Positions 50,824 through 60,297 of a stretch of DNA of 64,000 bases are shown piece after piece. Each line of letters begins with the position of its first letter. Position 1 is the stretch's first letter. The DNA lies in the NCBI GenBank assembly GCA_003481005.1, contig QUKC01000004.1, positions 89,378 to 153,377 on the forward strand, given 5' to 3'. This DNA is from Firmicutes bacterium TM09-10. GTDB lineage: Bacteria > Bacillota > Clostridia > Lachnospirales > Lachnospiraceae. A program made the position numbers and the translations under genes. The notes under the pieces were generated by a model, which had not been told where the DNA came from, searched no databases, and worked only from the letters and a program-made list of their open reading frames with translations.

Positions 50824-51582
50824 TTATAGCATTGCACCGAAATCGATCACGATCACCTGTCCCGTGATGGCGCGGGATTCGTCACTTGCGAAGAAAAGGA
50901 TCACGTTGGCAACATCCTCTGCGGTGCAGGACGGTGTCTTTAAATTGCTGTGAGCAGCCATTGCGCCGATCATATCCGGGTCGAGCACGGCAGGATTAGT
51001 TCCGGTCGTCATCGGTGTGATGATATTCCCGGGGCAGATCGCATTGCAGCGGATGCCGGTCTGCTGGAAACGGAGCGCAGTGTGCTTGGTCACACCGATC
51101 ACGGCAGCCTTGGAAGCGACATAAGCGGCCCCACCGCAGCCTTTTACGCCTGCTACGGAAGCGACGTTGACGATCGAAGCGCCCGACTGCATTCGTCTGG
51201 CAGCAGCACGCATACAGCGCATGGTTCCTTTCTGGTTCGTCTCAACAATGCGGTCGAGATCTTCATCCAAAAAGCGGTCGATTGGTTTTAAGCCGGTTTC
51301 CAGAATTCCGGCATTGTTGATGAGAATATCAATTTTACCGTATTTTTTCAGGACCAGCTCCATGAGCCCTTCGGGATCCTCCGGTTTGGAAATATCGGTG
51401 GAGACAGCAAAAGCTTCGCCGCCGGCGGATTTAATTTCCTCGGCAACCTTCGTCAGGGCGGCCTCCCTGCGGGCGGTGATGACAACAACAGCCCCCTCTT
51501 TTGCAAACAATTTGGCGGTCGCTTCCCCGACACCGGAATTTCCGCCGGTGATGACAGCTACTTTTCCTTTCAAACGATCCAT
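50824..51582 (-). CDS. SDR-family oxidoreductase
   Basis: 252 aa. The Rossmann motif is T12-G13-x3-G17-x-G19, then NNAG (89-92), catalytic Ser142, Tyr154 and Lys158 (YVASK). The start at 51582 has AGGAGGGT just before it; a longer ORF lacks this. Substrate unknown; the ICPGNIITPM motif is typical of classical SDRs. It lies on the opposite strand to its neighbours between cinA and recA. Confidence 0.92.
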   Translation of the reverse strand: MDRLKGKVAVITGGNSGVGEATAKLFAKEGAVVVITARREAALTKVAEEIKSAGGEAFAVSTDISKPEDPEGLMELVLKKYGKIDILINNAGILETGLKPIDRFLDEDLDRIVETNQKGTMRCMRAAARRMQSGASIVNVASVAGVKGCGGAAYVASKAAVIGVTKHTALRFQQTGIRCNAICPGNIITPMTTGTNPAVLDPDMIGAMAAHSNLKTPSCTAEDVANVILFFASDESRAITGQVIVIDFGAML

Positions 51583-51781
51583 ACAGTACCCTCCTTGTCT
51601 GTTTGATAATTTTATTATACTATTTTCAGACAGGGGAGGCAATCCTGAACTGTACCTCAAAAGATACCGGGGAAAGGCTGTTCAGACCGGTGTTTTTATG
51701 ATATGCTGAAAAAACAGACTGCTATTCATACGAAGAATTTCTGGGGAAATGCATGCCGCGCATGAACCGTAACTTCTGTTG

Positions 51782-51830
51782 TTGACAAAATCGAACAAAT
51801 GTTTTATGATAATACCAGAACATCCGTTCT
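51782..51830 (+). promoter_or_regulatory. recA promoter with two LexA boxes
   Basis: TTGACA (51782-51787), 17-base spacer, TATGAT (51805-51810). CGAACAAATGTTTT (51792-51805) in the spacer matches the Firmicutes LexA site CGAACRNRYGTTYC at all but the last base. AGAACATCCGTTCT (51817-51830) is a weaker second site over the start of transcription. Confidence 0.88.
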
Positions 51831-51848
51831 TATGTAGAAGGAGACAGC

Positions 51849-52949
51849 ATGGAAAGAGAAGAAAAATTAAAAGCGCTCGACGCAGCGATTGCAAAGCTTG
51901 AAAAAGAATATGGCAAGGGAGCAGTGATGAAGCTCGGCGACCCTGCCTCTCAGATGAATGTGGAGACGATCCCGACCGGTTCCCTGAGCCTGGATATTGC
52001 ACTGGGACTGGGCGGAATCCCTAAGGGACGTGTTATCGAGATCTACGGACCGGAATCCAGTGGTAAGACGACGGTTACCCTGCATATGATCGCAGAAGTA
52101 CAGAAAAACGGCGGAATCGCCGGATTTATCGACGCAGAGCATGCGCTCGACCCTGTTTATGCGAAGAACATCGGCGTAGATATCGATAACCTTTATATTT
52201 CCCAGCCGGACAACGGCGAACAGGCGCTGGAAATCGCGGAGACGATGGTTCGCTCCGGCGCGATCGATATCGTTGTTGTGGACTCTGTTGCGGCTCTGGT
52301 ACCTAAGGCGGAGATCGAGGGCGACATGGGCGACAGCCATGTAGGCCTGCAGGCGCGTCTGATGTCCCAGGCACTGAGAAAGCTGACCGGTGTCATCAGC
52401 AAGTCCAACTGTACCGTGGTATTTATCAACCAGCTGCGTGAGAAGGTCGGCGTTATGTTCGGTAACCCTGAGACAACGACTGGCGGACGTGCGTTGAAAT
52501 TCTACGCTTCGATCCGTATGGATGTGCGCAGAATCGAATCCTTAAAGCAGGGCGGTGAAGTGGTCGGCAACCGTACCCGTGTCAAAGTCGTTAAAAACAA
52601 GATTGCGCCTCCGTTCAAGGAAGCGGAATTCGATATCATGTTCGGAGAAGGTATTTCCGTTGTCGGGGATATTCTGGATCTGGCAGCGAACATCAACGTC
52701 GTGAACAAGAGCGGCGCATGGTATGCTTACGAGGGCAATAAGATCGGTCAGGGACGTGAGAATGCCAAAAGCTACTTAAAGGACCATCCGGACATCTGCG
52801 AGGAGATCGAGGAGAAGGTACGCGAGCATTACGGCCTGAAGAGAAAAACACCTGCAGACGCAGCAGCAAAGTCTGAGAAAGCTGCGACAGGCAAAGTAGA
52901 GAAGTCTGGTGCAGACGCAAAAGAACAGAGCCTGACAGAAAAGGAGTAA
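51849..52949 (+). CDS. recA: Recombinase RecA
   Basis: 366 aa. Walker [10 protein letters not shown] (67-75); conserved [37 protein letters not shown] and [31 protein letters not shown]. The C-terminal tail (about 335-366) is Ala/Lys/Glu rich. It forms the strand-exchange filament and triggers LexA self-cleavage. Shine-Dalgarno GAAGGAGA. Confidence 0.98.
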   Translation: MEREEKLKALDAAIAKLEKEYGKGAVMKLGDPASQMNVETIPTGSLSLDIALGLGGIPKGRVIEIYGPESSGKTTVTLHMIAEVQKNGGIAGFIDAEHALDPVYAKNIGVDIDNLYISQPDNGEQALEIAETMVRSGAIDIVVVDSVAALVPKAEIEGDMGDSHVGLQARLMSQALRKLTGVISKSNCTVVFINQLREKVGVMFGNPETTTGGRALKFYASIRMDVRRIESLKQGGEVVGNRTRVKVVKNKIAPPFKEAEFDIMFGEGISVVGDILDLAANINVVNKSGAWYAYEGNKIGQGRENAKSYLKDHPDICEEIEEKVREHYGLKRKTPADAAAKSEKAATGKVEKSGADAKEQSLTEKE

Positions 52950-52956
52950 GACGTAC

Positions 52957-53577
52957 ATGACAGTGACCCGGATAGAAGAATTGTCCCGGTCCCGCTGCAA
53001 AATATATTTAGAGGACAGTTTCGCCTTTGTATTATACAAAGGCGAACTTCGTTTATTCGGGGTGCGGGAACAGGAAGAGCTTTCAGAAGAATCCTATCGG
53101 GAGATCATGCAGGAGGTGCTGCCCAAACGGGCGACGCTGCGCTGTATGAACCTTTTGCAGAGCAGAGCGTATACGGAGAGCAAACTGCGCAGCAAATTAA
53201 AAGAGGGCGGTTATCCGCAGGAAAGCATCGACAGCGCGCTCGCTTATGTAAAATCCTATCATTATGTGGATGATCTGCAGTTTGCAAAGGATTACATCGT
53301 TAATCAGGCGGGAAAAAAGAGCAAACGCGTGTTGGAACAGGATCTGATCGCAAGAGGCGTTTCGAGGAATGAAATAGAAGCAGCATTTGCAGAAGCGGCA
53401 GAAAAGGGGGATGGACCGGACGAACTTGCGCTCGCGCGGATGTGGCTTGCCAAAAAGCGTTACGATCCTGCGCAGGCAGACTTTGCAGAGAAGCGGAAAG
53501 CGGCGGCTTTTCTGTCTCGCAAGGGCATTCGCGCGGAAACCATCAGAAAAGCCATGGAGCTGGCGGGTGAACGATAA
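52957..53577 (+). CDS. recX: Regulatory protein RecX
   Basis: 206 aa, modulator of RecA filaments. Three-helix RecX repeats include NLLQSRAYTESKLRSKLKEGGYPQESIDSALAYVKSYHYVDDLQFAKDYI, SKRVLEQDLIARGVSRNEIEAAF and AAAFLSRKGIRAETIRKAMEL. The N-terminal extension VTRIEELSRSRCKIYLEDSFAFVLYKGEL is typical for Firmicutes. It is seven bases after recA. Confidence 0.93.
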   Translation: MTVTRIEELSRSRCKIYLEDSFAFVLYKGELRLFGVREQEELSEESYREIMQEVLPKRATLRCMNLLQSRAYTESKLRSKLKEGGYPQESIDSALAYVKSYHYVDDLQFAKDYIVNQAGKKSKRVLEQDLIARGVSRNEIEAAFAEAAEKGDGPDELALARMWLAKKRYDPAQADFAEKRKAAAFLSRKGIRAETIRKAMELAGER

Positions 53578-53617
53578 CTACAGGGGCACCGATTTGTGCA
53601 GAATGGCACGGAATTAC

Positions 53618-53646
53618 TTGACATCTGTGGTGGAATTGTATAAAAT
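53618..53646 (+). promoter_or_regulatory. SigA promoter of rny
   Basis: TTGACA (53618-53623), 17-base spacer, TAAAAT (53641-53646), about 90 bases before the start codon. Confidence 0.75.
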
Positions 53647-53737
53647 TGAGATGTTGTAAAATTGTTTATAAGAATGGGAATGAACATTCTATAACTGATA
53701 TTGCACAATGAAAATTAAATAAGGAGGTGCTCCTGGA

Positions 53738-55288
53738 ATGATGGTGCCAATCGTTATAACAGCAATTGTTACCCTGCTGATTGCTGTTCCGGTTACCGCA
53801 CTGATCGCCTCTGCGCAATGTAAAAAGGGAATTGAGCAGAAGATCGGCAATGCGGATGACAAAGCCAGAGAAATCATTGATGAAGCGTTAAAGACTGCAG
53901 AAGCGAAGAAACGGGAAGGACTGCTGGAGGTGAAGGAGGAATCCATTCGTACCAAGAACGAACTGGATCGCGAGATCAAGGAACGCAGAGCCGAGGTTAC
54001 CCGGTACGAACGCCGCGTGCAGCAGAAGGAAGAGAACATCGACAAGAAGACCGATGCGATCGAGAAGAAAGAAGCTTATCTGGCGAAGCGGGAAGAGGAG
54101 ATGCGGAAGCAGAAGGAAGAGATTTCCCGATTGAACGAGCAGCGTGTCCAGGAACTGGAAAGAATCTCTGGTTTGACCTCCGACCAGGCAAAGGAATATT
54201 TGCTGAAAATTGTTGAAGATGATGTGAAGCATGAATCGGCCAAGATGATCAAGGAAATGGAACATCGGGCCAAAGAGGAAGCTGACAAGAAAGCGAAAGA
54301 ATATGTGGTCAATGCGATTCAGAAATGTGCTGCAGATCATGTATCCGAAGCGACGATTTCTGTCGTACAGCTTCCCAGCGATGAAATGAAGGGGCGTATC
54401 ATCGGACGGGAAGGACGTAATATCCGTACCCTTGAAACCCTGACCGGCGTTGATCTGATTATCGACGACACACCGGAAGCAGTTGTGCTTTCCGGCTTCG
54501 ATCCGATCCGCAGAGAGGTTGCGCGGATTGCACTGGAGAAGCTGATTGTAGATGGACGTATCCATCCTGCCAGAATCGAAGAGATGGTAGAAAAGGCACA
54601 GCGTGAAGTAGAGACAATGATTAAAGAAGAGGGCGAGGCCGCTGTACTGGAAGTCGGCGTACACGGTATTCATCCGGAACTTGTCAGACTGTTAGGTAAG
54701 ATGAAATTCAGGACGAGCTACGGTCAGAACGCATTGAAGCATTCGATCGAGGTAGCACATCTGTCCGGTCTGCTTGCTGCAGAGCTGGGACTGGATGTCC
54801 GTCTTGCAAAACGTGCAGGTCTGCTGCATGATATCGGTAAGGCAGTGGATCACGAAATGGAAGGCTCTCATATTCAGCTGGGCGCTGAGCTCTGTCGGAA
54901 ATACAAAGAGTCCGCGACAGTCATCAATGCGGTGGAATCCCACCACGGCGATGTAGAGCCGACCTCTCTGATTGCCTGTATCGTACAGGCTGCTGATACA
55001 ATTTCTGCAGCTCGTCCGGGTGCAAGAAGAGAGACGCTGGAAACCTATACCAGCAGACTGAAACAATTAGAAGACATTTCCAACAATTTCAAAGGTGTAG
55101 ATAAATCCTTTGCCATTCAGGCGGGCAGAGAGGTTCGGGTTATGGTAGTTCCTGAGCAGATTTCCGATGCGGATATGGTACTCCTGGCACGGGATATTTC
55201 CAAGCAGATCGAAGCAGAGCTGGAATATCCGGGACAGATCAAGGTCAATGTGATCAGAGAGAGCCGCGTAACGGACTACGCGAAATAA
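53738..55288 (+). CDS. rny: Ribonuclease Y
   Basis: 516 aa. An N-terminal membrane helix (about 3-25), a long coiled coil (about 30-200), a KH domain with [44 protein letters not shown], and an HD domain with [21 protein letters not shown]. This membrane-bound endonuclease initiates mRNA decay. Shine-Dalgarno AGGAGGTG ten bases before the first of two adjacent ATGs. Confidence 0.97.
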   Translation: MMVPIVITAIVTLLIAVPVTALIASAQCKKGIEQKIGNADDKAREIIDEALKTAEAKKREGLLEVKEESIRTKNELDREIKERRAEVTRYERRVQQKEENIDKKTDAIEKKEAYLAKREEEMRKQKEEISRLNEQRVQELERISGLTSDQAKEYLLKIVEDDVKHESAKMIKEMEHRAKEEADKKAKEYVVNAIQKCAADHVSEATISVVQLPSDEMKGRIIGREGRNIRTLETLTGVDLIIDDTPEAVVLSGFDPIRREVARIALEKLIVDGRIHPARIEEMVEKAQREVETMIKEEGEAAVLEVGVHGIHPELVRLLGKMKFRTSYGQNALKHSIEVAHLSGLLAAELGLDVRLAKRAGLLHDIGKAVDHEMEGSHIQLGAELCRKYKESATVINAVESHHGDVEPTSLIACIVQAADTISAARPGARRETLETYTSRLKQLEDISNNFKGVDKSFAIQAGREVRVMVVPEQISDADMVLLARDISKQIEAELEYPGQIKVNVIRESRVTDYAK

Positions 55289-55301
55289 GTAACGCGAAAA
55301 G

Positions 55302-55350
55302 GCGCGAAACCTATGTAAATATATTATTTACAAGGCTTCGCGTTTTTTTT
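55302..55350 (+). terminator. rny terminator
   Basis: CGCGAA and CCT pair with AGG and TTCGCG, with an inner GTAAAT/ATTTAC stem, followed by eight Ts. Confidence 0.88.
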
Positions 55351-55431
55351 ATTATATTGATATAGGATAATACTAGGCATCAAAGTCGGAGCTTTTGCCC
55401 GACCTCATAGGATCAAAAAGGGTGATGTGTT

Positions 55432-56994
55432 ATGAAAAAACTGGGAAAGCTTCTCCGTAATCTATTGATTGTCTGCGGCGTGCTGTTTATCATCGTTCTG
55501 CTTTTGCCGGATGACGAAGAAATGTCTGCAAATCAGGAACAGACGGGCGTAGAGACGACGGCAGGTGCAGAGCATGTGGCGGGTACAGCGGAAAATTCCT
55601 TTCCGGAAGATATGGTAAAGGAGAAACAGACAGAGATAAAAGGCGATGGAAAGGACCAAGCGACCGTGTTTGTCTATATGAACGGTTCGGATCTGGAATC
55701 GGAGGACGGAGAGGCGACGGAGGATCTTTGTGAGATGCTTGCGGCGAACATCAGCAGCCAGGTCAATGTCCTCGTGGAAACGGTCGGCACAAAAAGCTGG
55801 TCAAAAAGGCTTGGGATTGCCTCCGACCACACGCAGCGCTATAAGGTGGAAGCCGGGAACCTGGTGCTTGTGGATGACAGCCTCGGACAGCTGGATTGTA
55901 CATCGCCGGATACGCTTGCAGATTTTATTTCCTGGGGCGCAGAAAATTATCCGGCAAACCGTTATATCTTGATTTTCTGGGATCACGGCGCAGGACCGGT
56001 ATACGGCTTTGGATATGACGAACACCAGTCGGAGGATTCGGTGCTTACGATCGATGAGATCCAGACGGCAATCCGCCAGAGCGGGATTTACTTTGATATC
56101 GTCGGCATGGACAGCTGCATTATGTCTTCGTTAGAGCTTTGCTGTGCCATGTACAATTATTGCGATTACATGATTCTGTCGGAGGATTTTGAATCCGGCT
56201 ACGGCTGGTCGTACACGGGATGGCTGAACGCCCTGTCGGAGAACACTAGCATTTCCTCCGAGGAGCTTGGGAAAATCATCGTGGATGACATGATCGCAGA
56301 TAATGAAGAAAACGGCGAGGGGTCTTCCACGCTGGCGCTGATCGACGAATCCTACATGAAGGTGCTCTATACCGCGTGGGCTGATTTTGCCTATGCAAAC
56401 GAGCCTGCGCTGCTAGGGGAAAATTACAGTATGCACGTCCGGGGCGGCAGGCGCGCTCATCCTGTTTTGCGGGGAAAAGGGCTGTTTGATTTTCTGTTTG
56501 ACGAGGATGGAGATTATTCCATGTCAGACTATTATATAACGGATATCATGGCAGTAGCGCAGAATATCGAATCCAAAGAGACAGAGGCACTGGCGGCTGC
56601 GGTAAACCTTTCCATCTGCTATTTTAATTGTACGGACGACGAGGTTGGAATGACTGGACTGTCTGTCACGCTGCCTTATGGGGATTCTGAGTTTTATGGA
56701 TATCTCTATCCGGTTTTTACCGGTGTGGGGATGGACGCCGACTATGTCGGCTGGCTGGAAAAATTCGTCTATGCCGAGGGTTATAACGATTACTATGATT
56801 ATGAATCGTGGTATGAGGACGACTGGGAAGGCTGGGACGACTATGAAGACGACTGGGATTGGATCGACTGGCTGTTCTTTGAGGATGACGACTATTGGGA
56901 GGATGACAGCTGGAACGAATGGGGAAGCGATCAGTCCTGGGCAGAGTTTGGAAACGGCAGGTCAGATTGCATGAGAAAGCAGATTGCATGCTAA
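55432..56994 (+). CDS. Clostripain-like (C11) cysteine protease with acidic aromatic tail
   Basis: 520 aa. An uncleaved-looking signal anchor (about 9-26) and a linker lead to a caspase-fold C11 domain with catalytic His185 in FWDHGAG and Cys229 in GMDSCIMS. The last 65 residues (about 452-505) are an extraordinary Asp/Glu/Trp/Tyr-rich stretch (YNDYYDYESWYEDDWEGW...DWDWIDWLFFEDDDYWEDD). The final residues come from a duplicated AGATTGCATG (56962 and 56981). C11 proteases cut after Arg or Lys. Extracytoplasmic location inferred. Confidence 0.85.
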   Translation: MKKLGKLLRNLLIVCGVLFIIVLLLPDDEEMSANQEQTGVETTAGAEHVAGTAENSFPEDMVKEKQTEIKGDGKDQATVFVYMNGSDLESEDGEATEDLCEMLAANISSQVNVLVETVGTKSWSKRLGIASDHTQRYKVEAGNLVLVDDSLGQLDCTSPDTLADFISWGAENYPANRYILIFWDHGAGPVYGFGYDEHQSEDSVLTIDEIQTAIRQSGIYFDIVGMDSCIMSSLELCCAMYNYCDYMILSEDFESGYGWSYTGWLNALSENTSISSEELGKIIVDDMIADNEENGEGSSTLALIDESYMKVLYTAWADFAYANEPALLGENYSMHVRGGRRAHPVLRGKGLFDFLFDEDGDYSMSDYYITDIMAVAQNIESKETEALAAAVNLSICYFNCTDDEVGMTGLSVTLPYGDSEFYGYLYPVFTGVGMDADYVGWLEKFVYAEGYNDYYDYESWYEDDWEGWDDYEDDWDWIDWLFFEDDDYWEDDSWNEWGSDQSWAEFGNGRSDCMRKQIAC

Positions 56995-57031
56995 AAGAAT
57001 AAACAGTAAAAAATAAAAAGGAGGAGCTATC

Positions 57032-57688
57032 ATGGGAATTTTTTCAAACAGGGACAACAAAAAAGGGTATTGCGTGTTTTGTGGAAAGGAGCTGTCGGAT
57101 GGAAAATGCACAGCCTGTGGGCGGGAAGCAAAAGAGGTGGTTTCACTTTCTTCCCTGAACTGGCAGAAGGTGCCGATGGAAGTGGCAGACGCCCTCGGGG
57201 AGCAGAAAAAACAGCTGTTCGGGAATCCTTTGTACACCGTAAAGGAAATGATCACAAACGGGGATCTTTTTATCGCAGATATTTATTTTGACGCGGTATA
57301 TGAGGAAGAATTTGACCGTTCCGACGATGACGAAGGTAAGAGCGAGTATTCGTACTATGTACAGTTTTCTACCCCGGAGCTTGCCCCGTGCGACAGAGAC
57401 TGCGAGACGTCGGCTGGTCAGTATGACAGGGTGGAGGAGCTGTTGAAAAACGGGCAGCACGAAGGAAAAATCCTGTGGGGACGAAAAAAGAAGTCCAACT
57501 ATTATTACGCATTTGCTCCAAAGAATGGGGACATCACGGCGATGCTGGGAAAACGGCTGCTGGAAAACTTTATCTGTTACGGAGAGAGCACGGAAAAACG
57601 CAAGCTGGCACCCAAGGGCGGCGCTGGAAATACCACCTATGATAAGGTATTCGACGCGATCTGGGACAATACGATCGGAAAGCTTTAA
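57032..57688 (+). CDS. Zinc-ribbon protein, unknown function
   Basis: 218 aa. An N-terminal zinc ribbon has CVFC and CTACG (two CxxC pairs within about residues 13-31). A mixed alpha/beta domain without signal or membrane helix follows (VPMEVADALGEQKKQLFGNPLYTVKEMITNGDLFIADIYFDAV; YYYAFAPKNGDITAMLGKRLLENFI). Strong Shine-Dalgarno AAGGAGGAG. I do not recognise a family. It is 37 bases after the C11 protease gene and may be cotranscribed. Confidence 0.75.
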   Translation: MGIFSNRDNKKGYCVFCGKELSDGKCTACGREAKEVVSLSSLNWQKVPMEVADALGEQKKQLFGNPLYTVKEMITNGDLFIADIYFDAVYEEEFDRSDDDEGKSEYSYYVQFSTPELAPCDRDCETSAGQYDRVEELLKNGQHEGKILWGRKKKSNYYYAFAPKNGDITAMLGKRLLENFICYGESTEKRKLAPKGGAGNTTYDKVFDAIWDNTIGKL

Positions 57689-57840
57689 CGGTTGATTTCT
57701 AAAATATCACGGCATATAATCAAAGCATCAGGAAATCAGATGTAAAGGCTGATTTGCCCCGGTAGAAAATATTTTAAGAAATGAGCATCTTGTACCTTGG
57801 ACGGGTGGGATGCTTATTTCTATGCAGAGGAGAAGTCAAC

Positions 57841-58380
57841 ATGGCAGAGGAATTTAAACGGCTGGATCGAAAGCTGGTCTATCACGGAACGATCATCGAT
57901 TATTACAGGGACACCATTCAGGTTCCGAACGGGAACATCGCAGAATGGGATTTTATCGGGCATAAGGGCGCGGCTGCGGTCGTTCCTGTGCGAGAGGATG
58001 GAAAGCTTCTGATGGTGCGTCAGTGGCGCAATGCTCTCGACCGTTATACGCTGGAAATCCCGGCGGGCGGATTAAACGGCGCAGACGAGCCGCCGATGCT
58101 GGCTGCCGCGCGTGAGCTGGAAGAGGAGACGGGATATCATTCTGAAAATCTGACGCATCTTTTAAGTCTGCGGACGACCGTTGCGTTCTGCAATGAAAAG
58201 ATCGAAATCTATGTTGCGCAGGATTTAAAGCCGACCCATCAGCATTTGGACGAGGATGAATTTATCGATGTCTATGCATATTCGGTCGATGAGCTGTGTG
58301 AAATGATCTATTCCGGAAAAATCGAGGACGGCAAGACAATCGCGGCAATCATGAGCTATAAGGCGAAATACGAAAAATAG
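57841..58380 (+). CDS. nudF: ADP-ribose pyrophosphatase (Nudix)
   Basis: 179 aa. A perfect Nudix box runs from Gly77 to Gly98 (G-x5-E-x7-REL-x-EE-x-G). The upstream EFKRLDRKLVYHGTIIDYYRDTIQVPNG matches ADP-ribose pyrophosphatases. It hydrolyses ADP-ribose to AMP and ribose 5-phosphate. The ATG at 57841 follows AGAGGAGAAG. It precedes spoIIM, as in Bacillus subtilis. Confidence 0.92.
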   Translation: MAEEFKRLDRKLVYHGTIIDYYRDTIQVPNGNIAEWDFIGHKGAAAVVPVREDGKLLMVRQWRNALDRYTLEIPAGGLNGADEPPMLAAARELEEETGYHSENLTHLLSLRTTVAFCNEKIEIYVAQDLKPTHQHLDEDEFIDVYAYSVDELCEMIYSGKIEDGKTIAAIMSYKAKYEK

Positions 58381-58593
58381 CGCAGCACGGTACTGCATAG
58401 AAGCGCCAAGGGGTGCGTGATACCTTTCACAGTACCAATTGAAAAAAATGCAAAATTCCCCCAGCAGCCGCATAGATTACAACGAGCGGATGCGCAGACA
58501 GCGTCACGGTAGGTGCAGCAGTTCATGCCGTGACGCTGTTGTTATCTGTCGGCTTATGCCGGCGCTGTTAAAAATATAAAAACGGGGAATGCG
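58381..58593 (+). other. Intergenic region with two inverted repeats
   Basis: GGTACTG (58388) and CAGTACC (58430) can pair over about 35 bases. A hairpin CAGCGTCACGG/CCGTGACGCTG (58499-58538) followed by TTGTT may end nudF. Nothing else is clear before spoIIM. Confidence 0.4.
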
Positions 58594-59142
58594 ATGTCTT
58601 TTTGGAAACGGTTCGGGCAGCAGGAAAAGAGATTGGGGGCGGTGCTTCTTCTGGCGGGATTTCTGGCGGGAATCGCCTGCGTGTGCTTTTTTCCGGGGCT
58701 GTTTGTGCAAAATCCGGGCTTTCTGGATACGGATACGCTGTCGGGAATTTCAGAATGGAATAGGAACCGGACGGGATTGTTTTTATACTGCCTGCAAAAA
58801 AGGCTTGGGATAACAGTTCTGTTCGTGTTGCTTGCACTCTCTGGGGCAGGGATGATCTGTCTGATTGTGCTTGCAGTAGGGAGCGGACTGGCGGCAGGGA
58901 TGATCCTGACGGTGCTGTCGCTGCGCTATGGAATCCGAGGGAGCTTCTTTTTCCTGGCGGCGCTGGTTCCACAACAGGCGGTGCTGGTTCCGGGCTACTG
59001 TATGCTGCTGGAATGGTGCCTGCACAAAAAAGCTGCGTCGGGCGTGTGGATTTCCCTGGCGGTGATTGGAATCGGCTGTGCGGTAGAAGGGTATGTCAAT
59101 CCATTTATTTTAAAAGCCGTGATGCGTCTGTTTTGGGGATAG
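58594..59142 (+). CDS. spoIIM: Stage II sporulation protein M
   Basis: 182-aa membrane protein with about five helices, the scaffold of the SpoIIDMP engulfment machinery. It has the SpoIIM pattern LGAVLLLAGFLAGIACVCFFPG near the N-terminus, then ITVLFVLLALSGAG, SGLAAGMILTVLSLRYGIRGSFFFLAALVPQQAVLVPGY and AVEGYVNPFILKAVM at the end. The flanks nudF and xerD support it. spoIID and spoIIP are not in the window. Confidence 0.92.
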   Translation: MSFWKRFGQQEKRLGAVLLLAGFLAGIACVCFFPGLFVQNPGFLDTDTLSGISEWNRNRTGLFLYCLQKRLGITVLFVLLALSGAGMICLIVLAVGSGLAAGMILTVLSLRYGIRGSFFFLAALVPQQAVLVPGYCMLLEWCLHKKAASGVWISLAVIGIGCAVEGYVNPFILKAVMRLFWG

Positions 59143-59254
59143 GAGACACAAAATGTCAAATCAAGATATGGTGGAACTGGTATTTCCCGTACCGCTATCT
59201 GGTATTACCTGAAAATATGCCGAAAAATCGCCTGAAAATGCGGAAATTTCAACA

Positions 59255-59283
59255 TTGCTTTTCTGAAATTCATTGTATATAAT
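59255..59283 (+). promoter_or_regulatory. Promoter of xerD
   Basis: TTGCTT (59255-59260), 17-base spacer, TATAAT (59278-59283). Confidence 0.65.
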
Positions 59284-59327
59284 GATTCCACACGATCGAT
59301 ACGGTCAAAAGAAGGGAAAGCAGAGGG

Positions 59328-60206
59328 ATGGAAGCACAGATTGAGTCATTTATTGAATATTGCCATAATGTAAAAGGAACCTCTCGGAATACGGAGCTTT
59401 CCTATCGGCGAGATCTGTATCAGCTGGCAGATTTTCTGCGTGCCCAATATCAGATGACCAGGGTAGAGGATCTGACTGCGACGGCATTGTATGGTTATAT
59501 CCGTTTTCTGGAAAAAAAGCAGAGAAAAGCTGCGACGATTTCCCGCAATATTGCATCGATTCGGGCATTTTGCCATTATCTGGTGCGGGAGGGCGTGCTG
59601 ATGATGGATGTGTCGGAGACGCTCAAAGCCCCTCGGGTGGAAAAGAAGCTGCCCGGCGTGCTGAGTCCGGAAGAGGTGGAACGACTGATGGATGCGGTGC
59701 AGGGAACGAGTCCGAAGGAGCTTCGGGACAAAGCGATGCTGGAGCTTTTGTATGCAACCGGTATCCGGGTATCGGAGCTGATCGGTCTGAAGCTTTCGGA
59801 TGTAAATTTAACACTGTCCTTTTTGTTCTGTATGGAACAAAACCGCCAGCGTACGGTTTTGTTTGGAAATAAAGCGAAAGCAGCGCTGGAAGCGTATCTG
59901 CAGCATGGCAGACAGGCTCTGGTAGCGGAGGAAACGCAGCAGGCACTGTTTGTCAACTGCGCAGGAAAGCCGATGAGCCGTCAGGGCTTCTGGAAGCTGC
60001 TAAAAGGCTATGCGCAGCGCGCGGGAATCACGGAAGAGGTCACGCCGCATACTTTGCGTCACTGCTTTGCGGCACATCTGGTTGCAAACGGCACAAACCT
60101 GCAGAGCGTGCAGGAAATGCTCGGACATGCCGACATCTCCACGACGCAGATCTATATCAATGTGAATCAGGAACAAATCCGGGAAGAAAAAAGGCTCATC
60201 CGTTAG
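59328..60206 (+). CDS. xerD: Tyrosine recombinase XerD
   Basis: 292 aa, chromosome dimer resolution at dif. The SAM-like N-domain (1-90) precedes the catalytic domain with Arg147 (ATGIRVSEL), His241 and Arg244 (HTLRHCFAAHL), His267 (LGHADISTTQ) and Tyr276. In the beta-hairpin that normally reads GKGNKER the sequence is MEQNRQR (169-175), so the usual catalytic Lys is replaced by Glu170. Position next to spoIIM supports XerD. The terminator hairpin overlaps its last codons. Confidence 0.9.
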   Translation: MEAQIESFIEYCHNVKGTSRNTELSYRRDLYQLADFLRAQYQMTRVEDLTATALYGYIRFLEKKQRKAATISRNIASIRAFCHYLVREGVLMMDVSETLKAPRVEKKLPGVLSPEEVERLMDAVQGTSPKELRDKAMLELLYATGIRVSELIGLKLSDVNLTLSFLFCMEQNRQRTVLFGNKAKAALEAYLQHGRQALVAEETQQALFVNCAGKPMSRQGFWKLLKGYAQRAGITEEVTPHTLRHCFAAHLVANGTNLQSVQEMLGHADISTTQIYINVNQEQIREEKRLIR

Positions 60207-60219
60207 GGTGAGCCTTTTT
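60188..60219 (+). terminator. xerD terminator overlapping its stop
   Basis: AAAAAGGCTCA pairs with TGAGCCTTTTT around the stop codon. Confidence 0.88.
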
Positions 60220-60297
60220 AGACGAATGCATAATTTTATTTCTGCGGACAGAATATCTGTTGAGCCTGCAAGCTGCCGTTTTGAAGACAGGTGATAT

